Assembly: GCF_003963535.1 (NCBI RefSeq)
Contig: NZ_CP034539.1
Location: 9,672,001-9,736,000, forward strand
DNA from: Streptomyces cyaneochromogenes
GTDB taxonomy: Bacteria > Actinomycetota > Actinomycetes > Streptomycetales > Streptomycetaceae
DNA: 64,000 bases
Direction: 5' to 3'
In this document: positions 42,854 through 50,910 of the stretch, in pieces
Numbering within the stretch: the first letter of the stretch is position 1
Layout: the number at the start of each line of letters is the position of its first letter
Made by a program: the position numbers and the translations under genes
The notes under the pieces: generated by a model
What the model was told of the DNA's origin: nothing
Databases searched by the model: none
The model's input: the letters and a program-made list of their open reading frames with translations, nothing else

Positions 42854-43176
42854 TGTCCTGCAGTGGTGTGCGGCGTCAGGCTGAGAAGCGGCTCACGAGG
42901 TGACATCGGCGGATGGGAACGCCTCGTGCGGCCTCTCGGGAAGGGCAGGGCGGGTCACCCTGCCCGTGCCGGGCCCGCGTCCGGCCGATGGCGGTCGCGC
43001 CGGGGACGCGCGAGCCGCGTCGTCGGAGCGCCCGGCACACCCCCTTCCCCGTCAAGTGGTGGCGCGGATCAGGGCCGTCCGGCAGGCTGCCACGGCTGCC
43101 CGGCCCATCCCGTCACTCCGGCGACCGGACGATGCTGAGGAGTGAGAAGCAGAGCCTCCAGCGAGGGAAGGCCGTC

Positions 43177-43596
43177 ATGAACTTCCGGCGTCTGTTCCTG
43201 TTCACGGAGGAGACCGTGCTGTACGCGCTCGCCGTGGTGCTCGCCTTCCTGGGCCTCGCGGTGACCTTCTCGATGGTCGGGATCATCCTGGTGCCCCTCG
43301 CGGCATTGGGCGTCATCGGACTGACTGGTCGCGATCGCGCGGCACGTCGACCACAACCGTCGCACTCTCGTCTCCCGGCCCTGACCCGGTCCCGGCAGCG
43401 AGATGGGAACCGGGCTTCGCCCGGGACGGAAGTCCAACAGTCCCTGCCGCAGGGGCCGATCGGCCTCTGGGGTTCCTTGTCCTGCGCGGGTGAGGGTCGT
43501 GGGGCCGTACAGAACGAAGGCACGCAGGAGGTGCCATGGACGCTTACGACGCCCCCTCGGCGTCCGCGCTGCGCGCCGCGCACGAACGGTTCGTGA
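43177..43596 (+). CDS. Small membrane protein with a doubtful C-terminal tail
   Basis: The first about 50 residues are clear: a basic start MNFRRLFLFTEETVLYALAV and two hydrophobic stretches ending ALGVIGLTGRDRAARRP. GAGGGAAGG precedes ATG 43177. The rest (to 139 codons) is Arg/Ser/Pro-rich and overlaps regulatory boxes at 43423-43466 and the start of the next frame, so the true protein may have ended earlier before a mutation. Function unknown. Confidence 0.45.
   Translation: MNFRRLFLFTEETVLYALAVVLAFLGLAVTFSMVGIILVPLAALGVIGLTGRDRAARRPQPSHSRLPALTRSRQRDGNRASPGTEVQQSLPQGPIGLWGSLSCAGEGRGAVQNEGTQEVPWTLTTPPRRPRCAPRTNGS
43423..43466. promoter_or_regulatory. Boxes inside the tail of the small membrane gene
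   Basis: GGGACGGAAGTCCA at 43423-43436 and GGGCCGATCGGCCT at 43453-43466 (one mismatch), 30 bp apart, ending 70 bp before the ATG of the decayed regulator at 43536. Confidence 0.5.
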
Positions 43597-44006
43597 CGTC
43601 GCCGCACCGCACACCGCCGCCAGGCGTGGGGCGCCTGGTGGCCGACTCGTGGCAGCGGTGCGCCGCCGGTGGTGTACGGCCGACGCAAGCGGTCTGCCGG
43701 AGTTCACCCGCAGCGCCGAGGAGTTGGCCTCCTACCGGCCAGGTCATCCGCTCGCCCCGGTGCTCCCGCTGTTCCGGGAACTGCTGGGGGCAGGCGCGTC
43801 ACCGTCACCGAGGCGGCGCGCGAGGCCATCGCCGCCCTGCGCGCCGCCCACGGGGGACCGGTGATGTTCGTCCAGTCCGGACGCCGATCTGTACGACGCG
43901 CTCGGCTGCCCGGGTCGCCGAGCCGCCGCGCCTGGAGCAGGTCAACGGCTCCTTCGACGAGGTCCTCGGCGGACGGGCCGAGGCACGGCTCGTCTTCGAG
44001 TTCTGA
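43536..44006 (+). pseudogene. Mosaic remnant: AcoR-like regulator, DUF779 and Zn-alcohol dehydrogenase pieces
   Basis: Three joined fragments. First, 43536 to about 43680 reads SALRAAHERFVTSP and VADSWQRCAAGGVR, the N-terminus of an AcoR-type (Fis/GAF) regulator, continuing after a frame change as LPEFTRSAEELASYRPGHPL to about 43790. Second, about 43800-43890 reads VTVTEAAREAIAALRAAHGG and PVMFVQSG, the start of a DUF779 protein whose CCDG motif is lost. Third, about 43915-44006 reads RLEQVNGSFDEVLGGRAEAR and LVFEF-stop, the end of a zinc alcohol dehydrogenase. This order is what deletion of an aldehyde/alcohol dehydrogenase cluster with its regulator would leave. Confidence 0.7.
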
Positions 44007-44047
44007 CGGCCCGGACACCCCAGGGCCACAGGGAGAGGCAGCAGACC

Positions 44048-45181
44048 ATGCCAACCGCCACCGTGGGAGCCGTACGGGAACGGGCGCCCGGCGAACGCCG
44101 CGTCGCCCTCGTCCCCGAGGCCGTCACCCTTCTGCGCCGGGCCGGACTCGACGTCCTGATCGAGGCCGGAGCCGGATCCGGTGCCTGGTTCACCGACGCT
44201 GACTACACGGCCGTTGGCGCGAGTGTCGTGTCCCCCGACGAGCTGTACGCGCACGCGGACGCCGTCCTGTGCGTGGGCCCGCCCGACGAGGAGACCGCCA
44301 CCGCACTGCGCTCCGGGCAGACGCTGATCGGCCTGCTCGAACCGATGCGTCACCCGGCGCTCGTCCGGGACCTGACCGAACGCGGCATCCGCACGGTGAG
44401 CCTGGATCTGCTGCCCCGCACCCTCAGCCGCGCACAGTCCATGGACGCGCTGACCTCCCAGGCCAACGTCGCCGGCTACAAGGCGGCACTGCTCGCGGCC
44501 GACTCCTACGACCGGTTCCTCCCGATGCTGACCACCGCGGCGGGCACCATGCGCCCGGCGCAGGTCCTCGTCCTCGGTGCCGGAGTGGCCGGGCTCCAGG
44601 CGATCGCCACCGCCCGCCGCCTCGGCGCCGTCGTCACGGCGTACGACGTACGGCCCGAGTCCCGAGGGGAGGTGGAGTCGCTCGGCGCCCGATTCCTGGA
44701 CACGGCGCGCCCGCCGGACGGGGGATCGGGCGCCGGACAGGGCGGATACGCACGCGAGTTGACCGACGAGGAGCAGCGGGCCCAGCGCGAGGCTCTCGAT
44801 ACGCACATCGCCCGCAGCGACATCGTCATCACCACGGCCCAAGTACCGGGCCGCAAGCCGCCGTTGCTGGTCACCGCGGCCGTGATCGCGCGGATGATGC
44901 CCGGTTCGGTCGTCGTCGACCTCGCGGCGAGCGACCTGGGCGGCAACGTCGAGGGCACCGAACCCGACAAGACCGAAGTCCTCGACAACGGCGTCACCCT
45001 CATCGGCGCCGGACGCCTGCCGTCCGCCATGGCGACCGCCGCGTCCACCGCGTACGCCCGCAACCTCGTCGCCGTCCTGCGCCACCTCGTGCGCGACGGC
45101 GAGATCGTGCTCGACCCGGCCGACGAGATCACGGCCGCGCTCATGGGAGCAAATCCATGGAAGGGAGGAGAACCCTCATGA
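44048..45181 (+). CDS. pntAA: Proton-translocating NAD(P) transhydrogenase, alpha subunit part 1
   Basis: NAD(H)-binding domain I of transhydrogenase, 377 residues, related to alanine dehydrogenase: RERAPGERRVALVPEAVTLL, the mobile-loop region, and the Rossmann motif VLVLGAGVAGLQAIATARRL. It lacks membrane helices, as expected for the three-gene type. GGGAGAGG precedes ATG 44048. pntAB begins on its stop with a 4-bp overlap. Hydride passes from NADH to NADP when protons flow in. No box lies directly upstream; the nearest are at 43423-43466. Confidence 0.95.
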   Translation: MPTATVGAVRERAPGERRVALVPEAVTLLRRAGLDVLIEAGAGSGAWFTDADYTAVGASVVSPDELYAHADAVLCVGPPDEETATALRSGQTLIGLLEPMRHPALVRDLTERGIRTVSLDLLPRTLSRAQSMDALTSQANVAGYKAALLAADSYDRFLPMLTTAAGTMRPAQVLVLGAGVAGLQAIATARRLGAVVTAYDVRPESRGEVESLGARFLDTARPPDGGSGAGQGGYARELTDEEQRAQREALDTHIARSDIVITTAQVPGRKPPLLVTAAVIARMMPGSVVVDLAASDLGGNVEGTEPDKTEVLDNGVTLIGAGRLPSAMATAASTAYARNLVAVLRHLVRDGEIVLDPADEITAALMGANPWKGGEPS

Positions 45182-45483
45182 ACAATCTCGATCTCCTCAC
45201 CGCGATCACCGTGTTCGTCCTGAGCGTCCTCGTCGGAATCGAGGTCATCGGCAAGGTCCCGGCAACGCTGCACACCCCGCTGATGTCCGGCTCCAACTCG
45301 GTGCACGGGATCGTCGTCATCGGAGCCATGTTGATCGCCGCCGAGTCCCATACCTGGCTCGGCTACGTCCTCGCCTTCGTGGCCATGGTGTTCGGCGCGA
45401 TGAACGTCGTCGGCGGCTACGTCGTCACCGACCGGATGCTGGAGATGTTCAAGGCCAGGCCGACCACCGAGAAGAAGGTGTGA
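45178..45483 (+). CDS. pntAB: Proton-translocating NAD(P) transhydrogenase, alpha subunit part 2
   Basis: Membrane domain piece of 101 residues with three helices: LLTAITVFVLSVLVGIEVIG, VHGIVVIGAMLIAAE and YVLAFVAMVFGAMNVVGGYV, then VTDRMLEMFK, the standard end of this subunit. ATG 45178 follows AAGGGAGGAG. It forms part of the proton channel with PntB and starts within the pntAA stop. Confidence 0.95.
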   Translation: MNNLDLLTAITVFVLSVLVGIEVIGKVPATLHTPLMSGSNSVHGIVVIGAMLIAAESHTWLGYVLAFVAMVFGAMNVVGGYVVTDRMLEMFKARPTTEKKV

Positions 45484-45488
45484 CTGCC

Positions 45489-46904
45489 ATGGACAACGTC
45501 TCCGACGCCGTCCACTACGTCTTCCTCGCCGCATCAGCCTGCTTCGTGCTCGGCCTGCACCTGATGAACCACCCGCGCACCGCCCGCCGAGGCAACGCCC
45601 TCTCGGCCGGCGCGATGGCCGTCGCGCTCGGCGCCACAGTGTGGCTCGTGGCAGACGAGGGCGTGATCAGCGGCACCGGGTGGCTGGTGCTGGTGACGGG
45701 CGGTGTGATCGGTGCCGCACTCGGCCTGTGGGCCGCGCGTGAGGTGCAGATGACAGCGATGCCTCAACTGGTCAGTTTTTTCAACGCGGTCGGCGGTGGG
45801 GCAGCCGCTCTCATCGCGGTCGACGACTTGCTTCAAACCGAAGAGGCGGCGCTGCTGGGAGCACGGGTCTCGCTCCCGGGCGCACTCGACATCGTCATCG
45901 GTGCGGTCACCTTCTCCGGTTCGCTGATCGCGGCGGGCAAACTGCAGGGCGTGGTGTCCGGCGCGCCGGTGGTGTTCCCGGGGGCGCGGCTGCTCAATGT
46001 GCTGCTGCCGGTCTCGTTCGTCGCCGGCACTGTCTGGCTGGTCCTGTCACCCGACTCCCCTGTGGCGCTGTACGGGCTGGTGGGCGTGGCCCTGATCTTC
46101 GGCGTGACGATGGTGCTGCCGATCGGCGGCGCCGACATGCCGGTGGTCATCGCCCTGCTCAACGCCTTCACGGGGTCGGCGGTGGCGATGGCGGGCTTCG
46201 TCCTGGACGAGGCCGCGCTGATCATCGCGGGCATGCTGGTCAGCGCCTCGGGTGGCATCCTCACCAAGCTGATGGCCGACGCCATGAACCGCTCGATCGC
46301 CAACATCGTGATCGGCGGCTTCGGCACCGGCGACAGCGTGCCTGCGGCGACCGGCTCCGGGGCACCGGCGCAGGTGCGGTCGGTCTCCGCGGACGACGTG
46401 GCGATCCAGCTGGCCTACGCCGGAAAGGTCGTCTTCGTGCCGGGCTACGGCCTCGCCGCCGCCCAGGCCCAGCACGAACTCGGCGACCTGGCCAACCTGC
46501 TCACCGACCACGGCGTCGATGTCAGCTACGCCGTCCATCCGGTCGCGGGTCGGATGCCCGGGCACATGAATGTCCTGCTGGCCGAGGCCAACGTGCCGTA
46601 CACCCAGCTGAAGGAGATGGACGACGTCAACCCCGAGTTCCCGCAGGCGGATGTCGCGCTCGTCATCGGCGCGAACGACGTGACCAATCCGATCGCCCGC
46701 AAGCCCGGCAACGCCATCTCGGGCATGCCGATCCTGGACGTCGACAAGGCCAGGAGCGTCGTCGTGATCAAGCGCTCGATGGGCCACGGTTACGCGGGCA
46801 TCGACAACGAGCTCTACGCCGACCCGAAAACCGGGATGCTTTTCTCCGACGCGAAGAAGGGACTCGCTGAACTGAAGGCGGCCGTGGGCGAGTTCGTCGG
46901 CTGA
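45489..46904 (+). CDS. pntB: Proton-translocating NAD(P) transhydrogenase, beta subunit
   Basis: 471 residues: about nine membrane helices (1 to about 285), containing MPVVIALLNAFTGSAVAMAG, then the NADP-binding domain III with VVFVPGYGLAAAQAQHEL, HPVAGRMPGHMNVLLAEA and the end KRSMGHGYAGIDNELY. ATG 45489 follows AAGGTG; GTG 45480 overlaps the pntAB stop and is an alternative. Completes the enzyme that exchanges NADH and NADPH at the cost of proton-motive force. A strong hairpin follows the stop. Confidence 0.96.
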   Translation: MDNVSDAVHYVFLAASACFVLGLHLMNHPRTARRGNALSAGAMAVALGATVWLVADEGVISGTGWLVLVTGGVIGAALGLWAAREVQMTAMPQLVSFFNAVGGGAAALIAVDDLLQTEEAALLGARVSLPGALDIVIGAVTFSGSLIAAGKLQGVVSGAPVVFPGARLLNVLLPVSFVAGTVWLVLSPDSPVALYGLVGVALIFGVTMVLPIGGADMPVVIALLNAFTGSAVAMAGFVLDEAALIIAGMLVSASGGILTKLMADAMNRSIANIVIGGFGTGDSVPAATGSGAPAQVRSVSADDVAIQLAYAGKVVFVPGYGLAAAQAQHELGDLANLLTDHGVDVSYAVHPVAGRMPGHMNVLLAEANVPYTQLKEMDDVNPEFPQADVALVIGANDVTNPIARKPGNAISGMPILDVDKARSVVVIKRSMGHGYAGIDNELYADPKTGMLFSDAKKGLAELKAAVGEFVG

Positions 46905-46917
46905 TCCGCCTGGTCGC

Positions 46918-46947
46918 GCCGGGGCCGTCCCGCCGGACGGCCCCGGC
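46918..46947 (+). terminator. Hairpin after pntB
   Basis: Perfect 13-bp stem GCCGGGGCCGTCC with loop CGCC, starting 13 bp after the pntB stop. There is no T tract, which is common for terminators in high-GC actinobacteria. Confidence 0.65.
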
Positions 46948-46984
46948 AGCCGTCTGCCCAGGTGGCATCGGGCGGCTCGGCCCG

Positions 46985-47099
46985 AGACGCGACGGACGTG
47001 GGCGCGGCCGTCGTCCTCGTTCACGGTGAGCACCTCGAGCAGCAGCGTGCCGAGGCCGACGTGGTTCAACACTCCGGCGACGGACCGGTTGCGGGGCGA
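46985..47099 (-). pseudogene. Fragment of a dienelactone-hydrolase-like gene
   Basis: Minus-strand reading SPRNRSVAGVLNHVGLGTLL then LEVLTVNEDDGR resembles the region after the GSGSS motif of alpha/beta-hydrolase (dienelactone hydrolase/phosphoribosyltransferase) proteins (SPRNR.VA..L...GLGTLL.DLLT). No catalytic parts remain. The 46948-47343 region is otherwise empty of supportable genes. Confidence 0.5.
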
Positions 47100-47343
47100 G
47101 CGGGCACGGGGCGCGGAGGCGGGCTGGGCGTTCGGGCGAGCAGCACGGCGCGGTCACCTCGGCGTCGGACGTCTGCGCGGGATCGTGGTCGCCATGGGCT
47201 ACTTCGCCGACCGGGCCGAGTACGACTGGATCGCCGACCGGCACACCCGCGCCTGCGCCGAACCGGGTACCCGGGGAATCCCGACGACGGCGGTTGTCGG
47301 ATCGTCGCGTGGCCCGCCCTGTGGCGCAGGCGAGCTGATCGCC

Positions 47344-47399
47344 GGGCCGTTGGGAGCTCCCGGAGGGCCGACCGGCCCTCCGGGAGGTCCCAACGGCCC
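47344..47399. promoter_or_regulatory. 56-bp palindrome made of three boxes at 21-bp steps
   Basis: Two 27-nt arms (47344-47370 and 47373-47399) are inverted repeats with a single mismatch around the central AC. The centre is a perfect GGGCCG-AC-CGGCCC (47365-47378); boxes GGGCCGTTGGGAGC (47344) and GGTCCCAACGGCCC (47386) flank it at exactly 21 bp each side. It could act as an array for three regulator dimers or as a cruciform/terminator. It lies about 260 bp upstream of the SRPBCC gene; nothing else is recognisable between 47400 and 47656. Confidence 0.75.
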
Positions 47400-47656
47400 T
47401 CGCGGCGGCCGCCTCGTGCCTGGTATGCCGGTAGAGAACGACAGGCTCACGCAGAGGAGCGGTCGCCCGAAGTGCCGGTCGCCGGCTCCGAGAAGTCCCC
47501 GGTCGCCCGTATCGAGGATCGCCGCACCCCAGTACTTCGCCGGCCTCCGTACGACCACCGGTGCGCGGTCCGTCCATCCCCGCGCACCGGCCTCCGGCCG
47601 CACGCCTTCGAGACCCGTCGACACGAGGCCCGCTTCCGGCGACGAGGGAGGACACG

Positions 47657-48349
47657 ATGTCCGAGCAGCAATCATGCCGACGGCGACCTGTATCTCGTCT
47701 GCTCCCCTTCATGGCGGCCTCCGCAGCGCTGGCGCTCTACGTGCTGAGGCTGCGGCCGAGGCTGCTGACCTGGGGGGCGGCACACGACGAGACCACCCGT
47801 GCCTACCCCGGCGACGAACTCTTCCCCAACGCCGACAGCATCTCGACCATGGCCACCACCCTCCCGGCACCACCCGAGAAGGTCTGGCCCTGGCTGGTGC
47901 AGATGGGATACGACCGCGCAGGCTGGTACAGCTGGGACCTCCTGGACCACTATGGGGAACCCAGTGCGGACCGCATCACGCCCGAGTGGCAGCAACTGGA
48001 GGAGGGACAACGCCTGAAGGCGACACGGGACGGCCAGGCCTGGTTCACCGTGGCCCGCCTGGAGCCGAACCGGACCCTGGTGCTGCGCTCGGACCTGCGC
48101 CTGCCCTCCGGCCACTCCTTCGATCCGCAGTGGGATGTTCAGCCGCAGGCGCGCATGGACGGGATCTGGGGCTTCCACCTGCTGCCGACCGCCGACGGCG
48201 GTACCCGCCTGGTGGTCCGCACACGCGGCCAGAGCCACCCACGTCCGCTCACCCGGCCCTTCGACCTGCTGCTGGGGGAGCCCGGGCACTTCATCATGCA
48301 GACCCGCCAGTTCCACAACCTGCGTACGCGAGTCGGCGCGGAAGCATGA
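47657..48349 (+). CDS. SRPBCC-family protein with N-terminal membrane anchor
   Basis: 230 residues: basic N-terminus, one hydrophobic helix (LLPFMAASAALALYVLRLRP), then a START-like fold with TLPAPPEKVWPWLVQMGYDR, AGWYSWDLLDH and a C-terminal helix near HFIMQTRQFHNL. The fold binds hydrophobic ligands; the ligand is unknown. GAGGGAGG lies before ATG 47657; the frame is open upstream but implausible. Monocistronic, with the triple-box array upstream. Confidence 0.82.
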   Translation: MSEQQSCRRRPVSRLLPFMAASAALALYVLRLRPRLLTWGAAHDETTRAYPGDELFPNADSISTMATTLPAPPEKVWPWLVQMGYDRAGWYSWDLLDHYGEPSADRITPEWQQLEEGQRLKATRDGQAWFTVARLEPNRTLVLRSDLRLPSGHSFDPQWDVQPQARMDGIWGFHLLPTADGGTRLVVRTRGQSHPRPLTRPFDLLLGEPGHFIMQTRQFHNLRTRVGAEA

Positions 48350-48591
48350 CGCGTGACGAGACCGCCGGAGTCAGCCCGCGGCTTCTGGGGGCGATGCCTC
48401 CCCAAGTCGCGGCGATCGGGAGAACAAGCCGATCAGGCCACCGAGATGGAGGACCACCGTAGTGAGCGGGTCCGGCGGAATGCGGGGTTGGCGTAGCGCG
48501 GACCCACAGGTACCCGCGGCGACGTGGCGTCACCGGCGCGGGTATCTCACCGGCGGTGTCCGGAGGTCAGATCATCCATACCTGAGACGAC
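48350..48591. other. Intergenic region
   Basis: 242 bp between convergent genes. I see no gene, no palindromic box and no clear terminator hairpin. Confidence 0.4.
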
Positions 48592-48888
48592 TCACGGTAC
48601 CGACGGGGAGCTCGGCGGCTCCCTGGACTCGGTGCTCCGCTCGGCCAGGCCGGCGTGCAGCAGGAGCAGGCGGGCCAGATCGCGTGCCTCGTCGGTGGTG
48701 AGCGCCGCCCACACTCCCGGTTCGCCGCCTTGATCCCGGCCCACGTCCAGGGCGACCCGGCTGATGGGCGGATCAGCAGGTGCCAGTCGCAGGCACCGCA
48801 CGGCGATCCGACGCCCGCAGGTTGTGACGAGAGAGGTGCCCCCGGCCGGTGGGGGCCGGTCACGTCCTGCCTTCTCCATCTTCCTCAC
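48592..48888 (-). CDS. Small conserved-looking hypothetical protein
   Basis: 98 residues: a short basic start, then TTCGRRIAVRCLRLAPADPP, RVALDVGRDQGGEPGVWAAL and a helix TTDEARDLARLLLLHAGLAE. The alternation of charged and hydrophobic residues and good codon use support a real protein. GTG 48888 has AGGAG 5 bases upstream. I do not recognise the family. The single helix at the end may mediate dimerisation. Confidence 0.65.
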   Translation of the reverse strand: MRKMEKAGRDRPPPAGGTSLVTTCGRRIAVRCLRLAPADPPISRVALDVGRDQGGEPGVWAALTTDEARDLARLLLLHAGLAERSTESREPPSSPSVP

Positions 48889-48942
48889 GCTCCTGCGTCG
48901 GGTCGGTGACGGCCGCCCCGGCGGACGTCACCTCGGGCTCGA

Positions 48943-48958
48943 ATACCCTGTGGGGTAT
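48943..48958. promoter_or_regulatory. CsoR-like operator without an obvious target gene
   Basis: Inverted repeat ATACCC-TGTG-GGGTAT inside the 48889-49284 gap. Half-sites match those of CsoR operators and the site at 21866. The plus strand downstream has only doubtful short frames. A lost copper gene or a very small one may have been the target. Confidence 0.5.
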
Positions 48959-49284
48959 AAGTGTCAGCGTTGCGCAGGCCTGAAATGTTCCCCGCTCGCG
49001 TGGGCATGGTGAGGCGGCCCTCGTGCCTTGCCGTCCGCCGTACCCGTCGCCACGGGGGGGACCAGGGATGATCCACTCCACTCCGTGTTCCGGCGGCACA
49101 GCATCCCCGTCCCCATCGCTACCGTGGCCCTCGCCCTCCCAGCGGGCCGGGCCCTCGGCAAGGACACCGACCGGCAAGGACATCGACAGCTATAGCGACC
49201 TCGACGGAGTCACACCCGGCTGCCCGGCGGGGCAGAGGCATAGCTGCCGCCACGTGCACTGCTGCTGTGGTTATGCGGATCCGG

Positions 49285-50910
49285 TCACTCCTCCGGCACC
49301 ATCTCCATCGAACCGGACGGGCACTCGGCGACACACAGCCCGCACCCCTTGCAGTAGTCCAGGTCGATCGCGAACCCCTTGCCCGGCCCCAGCTTGGTGA
49401 TCGCGTTGTCCGGGCAGACGCCGTAGCAGTTGTCGCACTCGAAGCAGTTCCCGCACGACATGCAGCGCCGGGCCTCGAACAGCGCGGTGGACTCGTCGAG
49501 CCCCTGCACCACCTCGTCGAACGTCGAGACGCGGCGGGCCAGTTCGAGCCGGGGCCGCACCGACGCCGGCGCGTCGGAGTAGTACCACGTGTTGAGCCGG
49601 TCGAAGGCGGCCGGAGCGTGCTTGGCCCCGGGCTCGTACGAAGTCCCCCGCAGATACGCGTCGATGTGCCGCGCCGCCCTCTTCCCGTGCCCCACGGCCA
49701 CCGTGACCGTGCGCTCGGCAGGCACCATGTCGCCCCCGGCGAAAATCCCCGGATGCCCGGTCATCAGCCCGTCGGCGACCTGGACCACACCGCGGTCCAC
49801 CGTCAGCTCCGGCAAGCCCTTCAGCAGCGTCAGATCGGAGTCCTGCCCCAGGGCCAGCACCACCGTGTCGGCGTCCAGTTCCTCGAACTCGCCCGTGGGC
49901 TGCGGAAATCCCGTCTCGTCGAGCCGCATCCGCTCGATCGTGAGACGGCCGCCGTCGGCATGCTTGATGGTGGACAGCCACTTCAGCCGCACGCCCTCCT
50001 CCAGCGCCTCCTCGACCTCCTCGTCGTGCGCGGGCATCCGGTCACGGGTGCGCCGGTAGACCACCACGGCGTCGGTCGCGCCCAGCCTGCGCGCGGTGCG
50101 TGCCGCGTCCATGGCCGTGTTGCCGCCACCGTAGACGGCGACCGTACGGCCCAGCAGCGGAGGACCCTCACCCTCCATGCTCCCCAGCAGCGCGACCGCG
50201 TCGAGGATGTGCGCGCTGTCGCCCGCGGGGATGTAGGTACGCCTGCCGATTCCGGCGCCCACGGCCAGGAACACGGCGTCGAAGCCGCCATGCTCCCGGG
50301 CGGCCGGCACGTCGTCGACGCGGGTGCCGCAGTTCAGCGTGACACCCATCGCCAGGATGCGGTCGATCTCCGCGTCCAGGACTTCCCGGGGCAGCCGGTA
50401 GCGCGGGATGCCGTAGCGCATCATGCCGCCCGGGCGCTCCTGTGCCTCATGGATCGTCACCTCGTGGCCGAGGCAACGGAGGTGGTACGCGGCCGACAGA
50501 CCGGCGGGGCCACTGCCGACGACCAGTACATGCTTCCGGGAGGACACCCGCGGAGCGTCCACCCTCCAGCCGCGCTTGATCGCCTCGTCTCCCAGGAAGC
50601 GTTCGACGGCGTTGATCCCCACGGCGTTGTCGACCTGGACGCGGTTGCAGGCGGTCTCGCACGGGTGGTAGCAGACGCGGCCCATGACGGCGGGCAGCGG
50701 GTTGTCCCGCATCAACTGCCGCCAGGCGGACTCGTAGTCGCCGCTCTCCGCGTGGAACAGCCACTGCTGGATGTTCTCCCCGGCCGGGCACGCCTGGTTG
50801 CAGGGCGGCAGCCGGTGGACGTACTCGGGACGCTCGGTGCGCCAGGCTCCGGTCCGGTTGGCCAGACTGGAACCCACGTCCAGGGTGATCGCGAACGGCT
50901 TCTCCTTCAC
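49285..50910 (-). CDS. GltD-like NADPH oxidoreductase fused to a C-terminal 2[4Fe-4S] ferredoxin domain
   Basis: 541 residues. The N-terminal part (about 30-130) has GltD-type cysteines (CNQACPAGENIQQWL, CYHPCETACNR). FAD motif VLVVGSGPAGLSAAYHL and NADPH motif VAVYGGGNTAMDAARTAR follow, then ALGQDSD and the FAD-closing GIFAGGDMVP. The last about 70 residues add eight-Cys clusters (CMSCGNCFECDNC, CKGCGLCVAECP). GTG 50910 follows GAGGAGG, overlapping porB. It takes the place of the PorD ferredoxin subunit and could move electrons from pyruvate to NADP directly. Reaction direction is inferred from the operon. Confidence 0.88.
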   Translation of the reverse strand: MKEKPFAITLDVGSSLANRTGAWRTERPEYVHRLPPCNQACPAGENIQQWLFHAESGDYESAWRQLMRDNPLPAVMGRVCYHPCETACNRVQVDNAVGINAVERFLGDEAIKRGWRVDAPRVSSRKHVLVVGSGPAGLSAAYHLRCLGHEVTIHEAQERPGGMMRYGIPRYRLPREVLDAEIDRILAMGVTLNCGTRVDDVPAAREHGGFDAVFLAVGAGIGRRTYIPAGDSAHILDAVALLGSMEGEGPPLLGRTVAVYGGGNTAMDAARTARRLGATDAVVVYRRTRDRMPAHDEEVEEALEEGVRLKWLSTIKHADGGRLTIERMRLDETGFPQPTGEFEELDADTVVLALGQDSDLTLLKGLPELTVDRGVVQVADGLMTGHPGIFAGGDMVPAERTVTVAVGHGKRAARHIDAYLRGTSYEPGAKHAPAAFDRLNTWYYSDAPASVRPRLELARRVSTFDEVVQGLDESTALFEARRCMSCGNCFECDNCYGVCPDNAITKLGPGKGFAIDLDYCKGCGLCVAECPSGSMEMVPEE

